A stretch of DNA of 64,000 bases, taken from a virus. Shown piece after piece: positions 49,160 through 55,640 of this stretch. Position 1 is the first letter of the stretch. Every line of letters starts with the position of its first letter. The DNA lies in IMG/VR virus record IMGVR_UViG_3300022602_000029, positions 62,001-126,000 of that record. One strand, written 5' to 3'. Under the pieces are notes generated by a model, which worked only from the letters and a program-made list of their open reading frames with translations, was not told the DNA's origin and ran no database searches. A program made the translations under genes and the position numbers.

Positions 49160-49345
49160 TTAGATATCGTATTGGTCAGCGTACCATTCGTCGTCGATCA
49201 TGTTCTGGCGATTGCGGAACTCGTTGTAGTCACGCTCGTCTTCAGCCATGTTTTCCTCAACTTGTGCGCCTGCTTGGTCTAGTGTGAGACCTTGTGCTAA
49301 CAGCTCTGCGATCTGTGCGTTGTACTCTTCCTGGCTATAAAACAT
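49160..49345 (-). CDS. Small early protein, unknown function
   Basis: Sixty-one residues (YSQEEYNAQIAELLAQGLTL then ENMAEDERDYNEFRNRQNMI), helical and acidic. AAAGGAGCACTT and a sigma70 promoter precede it. A GTGGCT/AGCCAC hairpin at 49133-49146 follows. Confidence 0.7.
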   Translation of the reverse strand: MFYSQEEYNAQIAELLAQGLTLDQAGAQVEENMAEDERDYNEFRNRQNMIDDEWYADQYDI

Positions 49346-49371
49346 AAGTGCTCCTTTGTTGCTATGTGACG

Positions 49372-49400
49372 ATTATACTGCCAAATAATACCCGAGTCAA
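49372..49400 (-). promoter_or_regulatory. Early sigma70 promoter for gene 49160
   Basis: TTGACT, 17-nt spacer, TATAAT. Confidence 0.86.
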
Positions 49401-49408
49401 CCGTAGGG

Positions 49409-49663
49409 TTAATATTCGTAGAACTCAACCGTAGGATCCAAGGCCTTGAGCTCTGCGGCCACTTGTGTCAGTTGCTTGTAGCGGCGCTGGACTTCACTGC
49501 GAGGTAACTCACCATCACAGCTAAGGTTCTCAGGGCTTAGTGCCGCATCGATGTGTGCAGCGAGTTGGCGGCGGCCTACTGCTGTAGTGATCTCATACTG
49601 GCGGCCGTTGAACATGGCGTTCCACTTGTTTTGCTGGGCGATGTAGGCTTTGAGTGCTGTCAT
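49409..49663 (-). CDS. Small early protein, unknown function
   Basis: Eighty-four residues. MTALKAYIAQQNKWNAMFNG, ITTAVGRRQLAAHIDAALSP and EVQRRYKQLTQVAAELKALD give a mostly helical protein with a conserved look, but I do not know the family. AAGGAGCAC and a sigma70 promoter precede it. Confidence 0.7.
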   Translation of the reverse strand: MTALKAYIAQQNKWNAMFNGRQYEITTAVGRRQLAAHIDAALSPENLSCDGELPRSEVQRRYKQLTQVAAELKALDPTVEFYEY

Positions 49664-49683
49664 ATGTGCTCCTTAAAAACATT

Positions 49684-49712
49684 ATTATACTGCCAAATAA
49701 TACCCCAGTCAA
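49684..49712 (-). promoter_or_regulatory. Early sigma70 promoter for gene 49409
   Basis: TTGACT, 17-nt spacer, TATAAT. Confidence 0.86.
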
Positions 49713-49775
49713 CCTTAGGGTCTTTCTCTCAGTCCTTCCCTGCACGCTGCGTCGTGAAACCTGATGACATGGTCG

Positions 49776-49816
49776 TGAAAAAGCCCCAGAGATCCAACGT
49801 TAGGATCCTGGGGCTA
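49776..49816 (-). terminator. Strong terminator after gene 49857
   Basis: AGCCCCAG plus GATCC pair with GGATC plus CTGGGGCT around AACGTT, then five T in the leftward direction. Confidence 0.85.
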
Positions 49817-49856
49817 GTGCCTGGGGAGCGACTACCAGGACTTTGGGAGCAACCTA

Positions 49857-50132
49857 TTAAAGGGTGATGCCCAGGGCCATGGCCTTGTAACCTAGAGCTA
49901 CTAGCTCCTGGCTTGGGGTTCCCATTACATACTCTACCACGTGAGCGTTGTTACCTGCTACACGGTTCTTACGATATACAGCGAAACCATGCTGACGAAC
50001 ACGGCTGACCTCAGCGCTGATGTTTTTGATACCAAAACGCTTTTCAGCTTGGCTAGCAGTAATACGCTCGCCGGCCTGTAGTGCCTTGAATAACTTGTAT
50101 GCTTTGGTTTCTTGATTGAACTTCTTAATCAT
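49857..50132 (-). CDS. Winged-helix-like DNA-binding protein
   Basis: Ninety-one residues. The stretch AYKLFKALQAGERITASQAEKRFGI followed by NISAEVSRVRQHGFAVYRKNR is a helix-turn-helix with a basic wing, as in small phage regulators. It could control early or middle transcription. AGGAAAC precedes the ATG and a terminator follows. Confidence 0.74.
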   Translation of the reverse strand: MIKKFNQETKAYKLFKALQAGERITASQAEKRFGIKNISAEVSRVRQHGFAVYRKNRVAGNNAHVVEYVMGTPSQELVALGYKAMALGITL

Positions 50133-50176
50133 TTTTGTTGTTTCCTATATGTTGCTGTACTTAAACAGTTACATAT

Positions 50177-50205
50177 ATATTACGCTTTCTTTACTGGCTT
50201 TGCAA
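50177..50205 (-). promoter_or_regulatory. Sigma70-like promoter for the winged-helix gene
   Basis: TTGCAA, 17-nt spacer, TAATAT; located in the last codons of the upstream gene. Confidence 0.5.
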
Positions 50206-50470
50206 CTGGTTTTTTATCCAACTTCTTACTATTTCGTCCAACTGATCTAATGCTTGTTTCATTCTTCGCTCCAAATTCTTTTGTTACGTAATAGCGGATT
50301 AGGGATCTCTGGATCATCGTTACGAGATCCCCGTTGTCATCCGTGATGAACCGGACCGGACAGCGTCCCCAGGTGCCCAACCTTTGGAACTCTTCGAACC
50401 ACTTGCGATGGGCCTTGAGTTCCGGGTCAAAGACTACCCAGGGTCTACACATGTATGAGAGTCTACTCAT
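50180..50470 (-). CDS. Small basic protein, unknown function
   Basis: Ninety-six residues. PWVVFDPELKAHRKWFEEFQ, WGRCPVRFITDDNGDLVTMI and SLIRYYVTKEFG form a compact front domain; the tail is lysine-rich (KKLDKKPVAKPVKKA). There is no Shine-Dalgarno sequence; the 13-nt motif (copy 2) ends 6 nt before the ATG. Confidence 0.68.
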   Translation of the reverse strand: MSRLSYMCRPWVVFDPELKAHRKWFEEFQRLGTWGRCPVRFITDDNGDLVTMIQRSLIRYYVTKEFGAKNETSIRSVGRNSKKLDKKPVAKPVKKA

Positions 50471-50476
50471 TGGGTA

Positions 50477-50489
50477 TTACAGCGGGGTC
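50477..50489 (-). repeat. Motif copy 2: YTACAGCGGGGTC
   Basis: Read leftward it is GACCCCGCTGTAA, 6 nt upstream of ATG 50470, a gene without a recognisable sigma70 promoter. Confidence 0.7.
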
Positions 50490-50498
50490 TCTGTATGT

Positions 50499-50906
50499 TT
50501 AGAAAGGTGCGTCTTCGAGATCGGCCTTAGTAGCGATACCTAATGGAGCCATGCCCTCTAGCGCTGGAACCTGTGGAGTTACCGCAGCCTTAGCTGGAGT
50601 TTCTTTCTTAGGCTTCTTAGCTTCTTTGTTAGGCTTTTGCTCTTTCTTGGCAGCCTGTGTAGAGACCCCACGCTTCTCAGCGGCAGCTTCGAGAGCGGCA
50701 CGCACGGCTTTGTTGCCGTTGTCAAAGTTGATGCTCAACAGGTATGCTACAGCATCTTCCTTGGTCATGGGGTTCTTGAGCTCGATGATATCGATATCTT
50801 TGTGCCCATTTTTACGTAGTACCTTGACACGCATAGCGTCATTGCAGAAGCGGACTTTGAACTCACCGTTTTGTTTTGAAACTCCGGCATGTGTGAACTT
50901 AGACAT
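50499..50906 (-). CDS. Conserved phage protein with Lys/Ala-rich tail
   Basis: One hundred and thirty-five residues from ATG 50906 (MSKFTHAGVSKQNGEFKVRF). The first 75 residues form a conserved alpha/beta domain (GHKDIDIIELKNPMTKEDAV); then a histone-like Lys/Ala/Pro tail and a conserved end (GIATKADLEDAPF). The basic tail suggests nucleic-acid binding. AAGGAG precedes the ATG; a longer frame upstream overlaps the promoter and is rejected. Confidence 0.74.
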   Translation of the reverse strand: MSKFTHAGVSKQNGEFKVRFCNDAMRVKVLRKNGHKDIDIIELKNPMTKEDAVAYLLSINFDNGNKAVRAALEAAAEKRGVSTQAAKKEQKPNKEAKKPKKETPAKAAVTPQVPALEGMAPLGIATKADLEDAPF

Positions 50907-50958
50907 GTTAATCTCCTTGTAAATGTCTGTGTGTGAAAAATAACTAACTGGAACTATT

Positions 50959-50987
50959 AATATAGCACAGCTAGTTCGAACTGTCAA
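50959..50987 (-). promoter_or_regulatory. Early sigma70 promoter for gene 50499
   Basis: TTGACA, 17-nt spacer, TATATT; the -35 overlaps the stop region of the preceding gene. A long leader (about 50 nt) follows. Confidence 0.8.
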
Positions 50988-51259
50988 CTGTTAATAGTTT
51001 CGAAAGGGCTCAGATCTTCGGTCTGTGGCTGATCCGCCACACCCTCACCATCCAACCAAGCTAACACCATCTCGATTGGAATCTCGAGCACGTTGGCGAT
51101 GGTTTTGGCACTCATGCCGTCGATGTAGAGTTGCTCGATATCATATGCGATGTCTTTCATTGCGCTCATTTCGTTCTCCAGTTTAGTGATTTCAATCTCA
51201 TCCCTAACCCCTCGGCTAGGGCTTTCCCTTAGTGCTTGTAGTCGAGCATGGATACTCAT
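50984..51259 (-). CDS. Helix-turn-helix protein
   Basis: Ninety-one residues. AYDIEQLYIDGMSAKTIANVLEIPIEMVLAWL is a clear helix-turn-helix of the sigma-region-4/resolvase tail type, preceded by a helical coiled-coil-like segment (RDEIEITKLENEMSAMKD). A small transcription regulator is likely. AAGGAGCAAC precedes the ATG; co-transcribed with gene 51272. Confidence 0.76.
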   Translation of the reverse strand: MSIHARLQALRESPSRGVRDEIEITKLENEMSAMKDIAYDIEQLYIDGMSAKTIANVLEIPIEMVLAWLDGEGVADQPQTEDLSPFETINS

Positions 51260-51271
51260 AGTTGCTCCTTG

Positions 51272-51760
51272 TTAAGCGATTAGTTCCATAGTGTCAGAAA
51301 CAGAAGCCAATGCTTCAGCTAGTGGCACTAGCTTGTTGTAAAACTTCACGTCTGATTCGTAGGTGTTGCCCGCATACCACACACCATCCTGCATGATGTA
51401 GTACCATTCAGCGCCGCAGCCTTCAGCACGCTCAAAGAACTTGTCAAAGGTGTCGTCTACCTTCCACTCAGTACCAGTCTCGCCGCGATCGCGTCCGTAA
51501 AAGGTACAGCTATCACCGTGCTCGGCATCGTAGGCTGCCTGCTGATCTTCAGTGAGATCGTATGTGCTGAATGCATGCTTCTCTCCGATGTTCTTCTTGA
51601 GGCTGCTGAGATCGCCCAGTGATACTAGCTGGTTGGCCTTTGAGCTGTCGTAGTGTTGGGCTAAGAGTTGGCCATTGTGCTCTAGGTAGCCATCCCAGTG
51701 GCAGTATACGCTCTTGCAGTTGCTGCCGTGCATGACTCCGATGCGTGATCTTGTTCCCAT
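51272..51760 (-). CDS. Conserved phage early protein
   Basis: One hundred and sixty-two residues. MGTRSRIGVMHGSNCKSVYCHWDGYLEHNG... is the start of a widespread family in large phages and bacteria with no known function, recognisable by R-S-x-I-G and YCHWDGY; WYYIMQDGVWYAGN is the late conserved motif. AAAGGAGCGAAC and a sigma70 promoter precede it. Confidence 0.8.
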   Translation of the reverse strand: MGTRSRIGVMHGSNCKSVYCHWDGYLEHNGQLLAQHYDSSKANQLVSLGDLSSLKKNIGEKHAFSTYDLTEDQQAAYDAEHGDSCTFYGRDRGETGTEWKVDDTFDKFFERAEGCGAEWYYIMQDGVWYAGNTYESDVKFYNKLVPLAEALASVSDTMELIA

Positions 51761-51793
51761 AAAGTTCGCTCCTTTTTGTTTAACAATAGATAT

Positions 51794-51822
51794 ATTATAC
51801 GATCAAAACTGCCGCCCGTCAA
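51794..51822 (-). promoter_or_regulatory. Early sigma70 promoter for gene 51272
   Basis: TTGACG, 17-nt spacer, TATAAT. The -35 overlaps the end of the upstream gene. Confidence 0.86.
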
Positions 51823-52043
51823 CCAAAGGCACGCAATAACCCTACAACCATTATGGCTATTGATATCACGTTCACTGTCAGCTGTGGGCGATTCTTGACC
51901 CGATAGGCCCAGAAGGTAAAGGCCGCTGTGCCTACGGTGAAGCTCACGATGTTCCAGGGATAGGCCGCGGGCCCCACGCTGTTGAGTGCATGCCCTAGTA
52001 CTATGAGTACTGCGCCCGCCCACTGCACATGATCTAGCTTCAT
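51819..52043 (-). CDS. Small integral membrane protein
   Basis: Seventy-four residues with two to three transmembrane helices (AGAVLIVLGHALNSVG, VSFTVGTAAFTFWAY, ISIAIMVVGLLRAFG) and the motif YPWNIVSF. Size and motif resemble a small conserved cyanophage membrane protein; transport or superinfection roles are guesses. ATGA overlap with the upstream gene. Confidence 0.72.
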   Translation of the reverse strand: MKLDHVQWAGAVLIVLGHALNSVGPAAYPWNIVSFTVGTAAFTFWAYRVKNRPQLTVNVISIAIMVVGLLRAFG

Positions 52044-52312
52044 ACCACTTCCAACATGTTAGCTGGCACCTTCCAGAGACCCTCTGTGGTGCTGACCGTG
52101 ACGTATTTCTGTGCGATCTTGGTCACACTGCCCTGCATGGTTCGGCCGCGCCGCACGCTGTTAAAGGTCACTGCCTGCCCTAGGCGTAGCCCGCGCTTGT
52201 TTTCAGAGATCAGCCTGTGACGGGCGAACTTGACAGCTTCAGTGATGGTGTTCAATTCATCATTAGTGAACGAACCATGGATGATGGCTTGGTTGACTTG
52301 ATCGATGTTCAT
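52040..52312 (-). CDS. SH3/KOW-like small phage protein
   Basis: Ninety residues. Helical N-terminus (ELNTITEAVKFARHRLISEN) followed by a small beta-barrel pattern LGQAVTFNSVRRGRTMQGSVTKIAQKYVTV...LWKVPANML, common in large phages and similar to KOW/SH3 nucleic-acid-binding folds. AAGGAGCAC and a sigma70 promoter precede it. Confidence 0.76.
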   Translation of the reverse strand: MNIDQVNQAIIHGSFTNDELNTITEAVKFARHRLISENKRGLRLGQAVTFNSVRRGRTMQGSVTKIAQKYVTVSTTEGLWKVPANMLEVV

Positions 52313-52333
52313 GAGTGCTCCTTAAAAAAACTT

Positions 52334-52362
52334 AGTATACTATCGGTTTTACCATTTGTCAA
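52334..52362 (-). promoter_or_regulatory. Early sigma70 promoter for gene 52040
   Basis: TTGACA, 17-nt spacer, TATACT. Twenty bases around the -35 are identical to the promoter at 53144-53172. Confidence 0.85.
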
Positions 52363-52763
52363 GCTTCTTTATAGTGCTTCCACTTGTTGTGATCTCCTGC
52401 TCGCTTGCCTTTTTCCGAATGGCATAAACTACAGAGTTCCTGTAGATTTTGTGGACGATTGTCCGTGTTATCACCGTTCTTGTGATCTACTTCTGTGCTT
52501 AGTTTAAAGCCTGTAGATGCTACCAAGTCCCAATCTACTACACAGGGGAACCCTAGCCTGCTATTAATGTTAGAACAACGATTTTTCTTGAACCTTTTAA
52601 CCCCCGGAGCCAATGGATAATCCATATAGCTGTTCTTGTGACAAGTGCCGCAGAACACTCTATATCTCACATCTGATCCACCTACTCGTCCCCTCTGAGT
52701 GGCGCAGAGACTGCCACAGCCTGGGTTGATACAGATCGGTCTAAAATGTAATACTCGTCCCAT
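52359..52763 (-). CDS. HNH endonuclease
   Basis: One hundred and thirty-four residues. Zinc-knuckle cysteines (CGTCHKN) precede the HNH core TEVDHKNGDNTDNRPQNLQELCSLCHSEKGKRAGDHNK. It is likely a small homing endonuclease inserted in the early gene array. AAGGAGCGAC and a promoter precede it. Confidence 0.84.
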   Translation of the reverse strand: MGRVLHFRPICINPGCGSLCATQRGRVGGSDVRYRVFCGTCHKNSYMDYPLAPGVKRFKKNRCSNINSRLGFPCVVDWDLVASTGFKLSTEVDHKNGDNTDNRPQNLQELCSLCHSEKGKRAGDHNKWKHYKEA

Positions 52764-52791
52764 AAGTCGCTCCTTGTTAGTCTATGTCGCT

Positions 52792-52820
52792 ATTATACTG
52801 CCAAAATAAAGACCCTTCAA
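52792..52820 (-). promoter_or_regulatory. Early sigma70 promoter for the HNH gene
   Basis: TTGAAG, 17-nt spacer, TATAAT. Confidence 0.78.
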
Positions 52821-53137
52821 TCTCCCCGGGTATCAGTGTTGAGCTCTGGGCGCAACTGCCTGCGTAGCTCCACTTCTCTGCGGTGCGCCTCGGCCTTGCC
52901 CCTGATGACTTCTAACACTGCTACAGTGATCTGGCTCTTGTCCTCTAGCAGCCTCAGCACTGAGCAGAGGCTCCAGTCCTTGGCCTCCGTGTGCGCACGA
53001 TAGAAGTGCTTGGCAGCACGGGTCCTGGCGCTTTTCAACGCTGTAGACTCTGTCTTAGCCGTGACACCCACGTAGCGCAGTGTGCCCACTGTCAGCTGAT
53101 AGATCACATGATTTCGATCGGTTCTTTTCTTTCTCAT
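52817..53137 (-). CDS. GIY-YIG-type nuclease domain protein
   Basis: One hundred and six residues from ATG 53137 (MRKKRTDRN). HVIYQLTVGTLRYVGVT corresponds to the GIY...YIG strands, followed by the Arg-containing helix RTRAAKHFYRAHTE and a later acidic position (EAHRREVELRRQL). Probably a small homing or repair nuclease. A second ATG at 53143 lies upstream of the expected transcription start, so 53137, where transcription should begin, is preferred. Confidence 0.7.
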   Translation of the reverse strand: MRKKRTDRNHVIYQLTVGTLRYVGVTAKTESTALKSARTRAAKHFYRAHTEAKDWSLCSVLRLLEDKSQITVAVLEVIRGKAEAHRREVELRRQLRPELNTDTRGD

Positions 53138-53143
53138 ACACAT

Positions 53144-53172
53144 ATTATACAGTCGGTTTTACCATTTGTCAA
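53144..53172 (-). promoter_or_regulatory. Early sigma70 promoter (leaderless) for the GIY-YIG gene
   Basis: TTGACA, 17-nt spacer, TATAAT: perfect consensus. Six nt separate the -10 from ATG 53137. Confidence 0.85.
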
Positions 53173-53200
53173 CCCTATGCTTGTAAAGATATGTAAAGCT

Positions 53201-53461
53201 TCAATCAGTAGGTCCCTTCTGCACCCTAGCCGCGGGATCTCCTCCGAGGATCCTCTTGATCTCAGTATCTGGATCACCCCGGGCCCTGGCCGATCTCCAT
53301 TCCGTTTCTCGCTGCTCGTCCTGAGCGCTGTCCTCTGTATACTGTCCGGGGCACACAGCATAGTCTGAATCACAGGCCGTGCCCCACAACAGCTCCGCTA
53401 AGACCCAGATCAAGAACACCACGAGGAACATGGTTTCTAGGGTCCAATCCGTCTTTTTCAT
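53201..53461 (-). CDS. Small single-pass membrane protein
   Basis: Eighty-six residues: one transmembrane helix (TMFLVVFLIWVLAELLW) near the start, then a Cys-containing, acidic and finally basic tail (KRILGGDPAARVQKG). AGAAGG precedes the ATG weakly and no promoter is visible. First leftward gene next to the origin region. Confidence 0.6.
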   Translation of the reverse strand: MKKTDWTLETMFLVVFLIWVLAELLWGTACDSDYAVCPGQYTEDSAQDEQRETEWRSARARGDPDTEIKRILGGDPAARVQKGPTD

Positions 53462-53802
53462 AGTTAGATACCTTCTTTGATCTTAGAGAAACCCCGGCAG
53501 GACCTTCACGATCCCTGCCGAGGCTCAATCTGGGCTACTGCTAGTTCAGTTCCCAGAGCCCTCCTCCCCGTTTATGACTACCTCATATACGGTATAGCAC
53601 GCGGCTGCCTCCGCGAGGATTCTAGCACAGCACGGCTCCATGATGATCGCTCATCTCAGCTAGGCTGCCTCCTTAGTTCCGGCGCTTATCTAGACCACGG
53701 CAGCGGCTAGATCAAACCCGGGATTCTCTGTGCTATAGGCTTATAGTCACTAGTATACAGCCAATACACTACTAGGTCAACGTGTATATAGTACTAGACA
53801 CA

Positions 53803-53834
53803 TATACACTCATGTAGCTATACACACATGTAGA
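53803..53834 (+). repeat. Two tandem 16-bp repeats TATACACWCATGTAGM
   Basis: TATACACTCATGTAGC directly followed by TATACACACATGTAGA. The junction makes CTATACACA (53818-53826), one mismatch from a DnaA box. Confidence 0.75.
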
Positions 53835-53880
53835 CATATACTCTAGCTCAAGATCCACACGCACATACCAGGACGGCTCT

Positions 53881-53893
53881 TAGCAGCGGGGTC
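53881..53893 (-). repeat. Motif copy 3: TAGCAGCGGGGTC
   Basis: First of three copies in the origin region; two mismatches to the consensus at its left end. Confidence 0.6.
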
Positions 53894-54088
53894 ATTTTAG
53901 ATCTAACTGTATATAGCTGGCTATATGGTCCTAGACCGTAGGGGCGCAGAATCAGGGGATTTCTGGTAAAATCGGTAGGAAAAACTGTGAAAACCATACC
54001 TAGATCTGTTGTTTCTACGCTGAAATCTAGCGTAATAAATCTTGACAGGCCGTTTGGCGAGACAGGCTATGCCAAAATACTTTTCAAG

Positions 54089-54141
54089 TTATCCACAGGC
54101 TATCCACAGCTTATACACATGTTATACACTCGTTATCCACT
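54089..54141 (+). other. Five DnaA-box-like iterons phased at 11 bp
   Basis: TTATCCACA (54089), CTATCCACA (54100), TTATACACA (54111), TTATACACT (54122) and TTATCCACT (54133): starts are exactly 11 bp apart. Two match the DnaA box TTWTNCACA fully, three differ at one position. Phasing near one helical turn would align bound initiators on one face. Confidence 0.75.
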
Positions 54142-54185
54142 GGGTTGTCAACGTAGAAGTCACCCTGCTATCCCCTGCTAGAGCT

Positions 54186-54198
54186 TTACAGCGGGGTC
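54186..54198 (-). repeat. Motif copy 4: TTACAGCGGGGTC
   Basis: 45 bp beyond the last iteron; perfect consensus. Confidence 0.7.
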
Positions 54199-54324
54199 AT
54201 CTTACAGTACAGCCAGAGTTAACTAGAGTTAGCATCTATCTTCTACTAGAAGATCTGGGCTATTCTAGCTTTTTTTACCGCTGAGCCTTACAGGCTAACT
54301 ACGGACTAACTAAGGGTTAACTAG

Positions 54325-54337
54325 CTACAGCGGGGTC
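54325..54337 (-). repeat. Motif copy 5: CTACAGCGGGGTC
   Basis: Directly follows GTTAACTAG; perfect consensus with C at the first position. Confidence 0.7.
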
Positions 54338-54470
54338 TTTACAGCTATTAGACTATTCGTGTATACTGTGTGTACTGCGATTAGATATCTTATACGGGCA
54401 TTTGTATCTAGAATCACTATGAGTAGCCGGTGATGTGTGTCACTAGCACTTAGACATATTGCTTCTTGGC

Positions 54471-54478
54471 TATAAATA
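54471..54478 (+). promoter_or_regulatory. Late promoter TATAAATA (leaderless)
   Basis: Perfect late element, 7 nt before ATG 54486. Confidence 0.72.
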
Positions 54479-54485
54479 TCTCTAT

Positions 54486-55640
54486 ATGAGATACAAAGAA
54501 TTCGCACCTACTGAGTCTGTTACAGCTGGTACATCTGATTGGCAACCGCTTTATCAGCTTTCACGACAGCTATATCAGCACGTCTATATCAAGGCTCTGG
54601 GACCGCGTGTTAGAGTACAGGTCAAGGACCTAGACAGCGTCTACACAGATCGCGATGGTAGTGATCTAGATGGTAAGATAGATCTAGAGTTTTGGCTAGA
54701 CGCTCCGCATGACTGGGACGTTATTAAGCAGAGCTACGAAGCTGGTGAGGATGATCACTGGCTAGTTGACTATCACATCACAGAAGCCGCTGATCAAGTA
54801 GCTGATGCTATACGTCGCTACTATGGCGATACTTGGGCTGAGATCAGCAATGAGCTAGAGGGCGGTTGGGGAGTGGATGGATCAGTCACAGAAGATGTGC
54901 AGTCGGCGGAACCGCTACCTCTGCGTGGCTATGAGAATCTCTACGTAGAAGATAGTTCACAAGGGCCCTTGCTCTATGGTGTAGACCTAGAATGGCACGG
55001 GGAATCGGGCATCATAGGTTGGTTTGACTTCACGGCTAATCTCTCGACTGGTGTATTCGAGATAACTGGTAATAGGGCCAACAGAACTAGTGGGGGCGAG
55101 TTCGACACTGACGGTGACCTAGAGCGGTGGATCGAAAGCTGTATCGAGGACGCACAGCGCGAGTATGGTACCGATTGGGATGATATCGATAGCGAGCTAC
55201 ACGGCAGCTGGGGAGTAGATGACACTGATGAATCCCTTGGTCAAGTGGCCAGCTTAGAAGCTACACCCATAAAAAACATCGATTCAGATCGTCTACAGCA
55301 GGCCATCACTACCATAGCCCAGTTGGTGCACGATCGACAGATGGCCTATGGTGTGGCCCAGCGTAGCACCCTAGAAAAGGAACAGGCCGCCAGATACCAA
55401 AAACGCTACGCCGCTGTAGCCGCAGATCGACTCAAGGCAGAACAGGGCGAACTGGCCGTGGCAGATCTGGCTACGGCCCTGTATCGATATGTCTATCAAC
55501 ATCAAGCAGGGCACCCCATGGGCGGTAGCAAGAGCCATAACCCCCTGCTACGTGACTTTTTAGAAAATGATGTTACTGTGTCAGTAGATGATCAAGGCGG
55601 ACTGCATCCCGAAGAAAGCAGTTGGGGTGTCGACAGCTGA
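54486..55640 (+). CDS. Late protein with internal WGVD repeats
   Basis: Three hundred and eighty-four residues from ATG 54486 (MRYKEFAPTES). Two related segments, YYGDTWAEISNELEGGWGVD and YGTDWDDIDSELHGSWGVD, and a terminal SSWGVDS show an internal duplication; a helical region about residues 260-340 (LEKEQAARYQKRYAAVAADR) separates them. No known family. It is leaderless and late, and translationally coupled to the next gene by TGATG. A virion or virion-assembly role is likely. Confidence 0.68.
   Translation: MRYKEFAPTESVTAGTSDWQPLYQLSRQLYQHVYIKALGPRVRVQVKDLDSVYTDRDGSDLDGKIDLEFWLDAPHDWDVIKQSYEAGEDDHWLVDYHITEAADQVADAIRRYYGDTWAEISNELEGGWGVDGSVTEDVQSAEPLPLRGYENLYVEDSSQGPLLYGVDLEWHGESGIIGWFDFTANLSTGVFEITGNRANRTSGGEFDTDGDLERWIESCIEDAQREYGTDWDDIDSELHGSWGVDDTDESLGQVASLEATPIKNIDSDRLQQAITTIAQLVHDRQMAYGVAQRSTLEKEQAARYQKRYAAVAADRLKAEQGELAVADLATALYRYVYQHQAGHPMGGSKSHNPLLRDFLENDVTVSVDDQGGLHPEESSWGVDS

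Larger units (their letters stand above)
53462..54485. other. Gene-free region, candidate replication origin
   Basis: About 1 kb without a convincing gene on either strand. It holds a CGGCAGG/CCTGCCG hairpin (53490-53515), a 16-bp tandem repeat (53803-53834), three copies of the 13-nt motif, five phased DnaA-box-like 9-mers (54089-54141) and two GTTAACTAG sequences (54218, 54316). It lies between the leftward early block and rightward late genes, a common place for a phage origin. Confidence 0.65.

Noticed and set aside
49553-49867. Rightward frame of 104 codons between early genes
   Set aside because: Runs through a promoter and a terminator of the leftward units.
51682-52023. Leftward frame of 113 codons overlapping genes 51272 and 51819
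   Set aside because: Arg/His/Ser-rich shadow over two genes with ribosome-binding sites and family support.
53477-53710. Rightward frame of 77 codons in the gene-free region
   Set aside because: No ribosome-binding site or promoter and no recognisable protein pattern.
53987-54284. Two rightward open frames of 64 and 80 codons across the iteron array
   Set aside because: No ribosome-binding site, no protein-like composition; their codons are made of the DnaA-like repeats.
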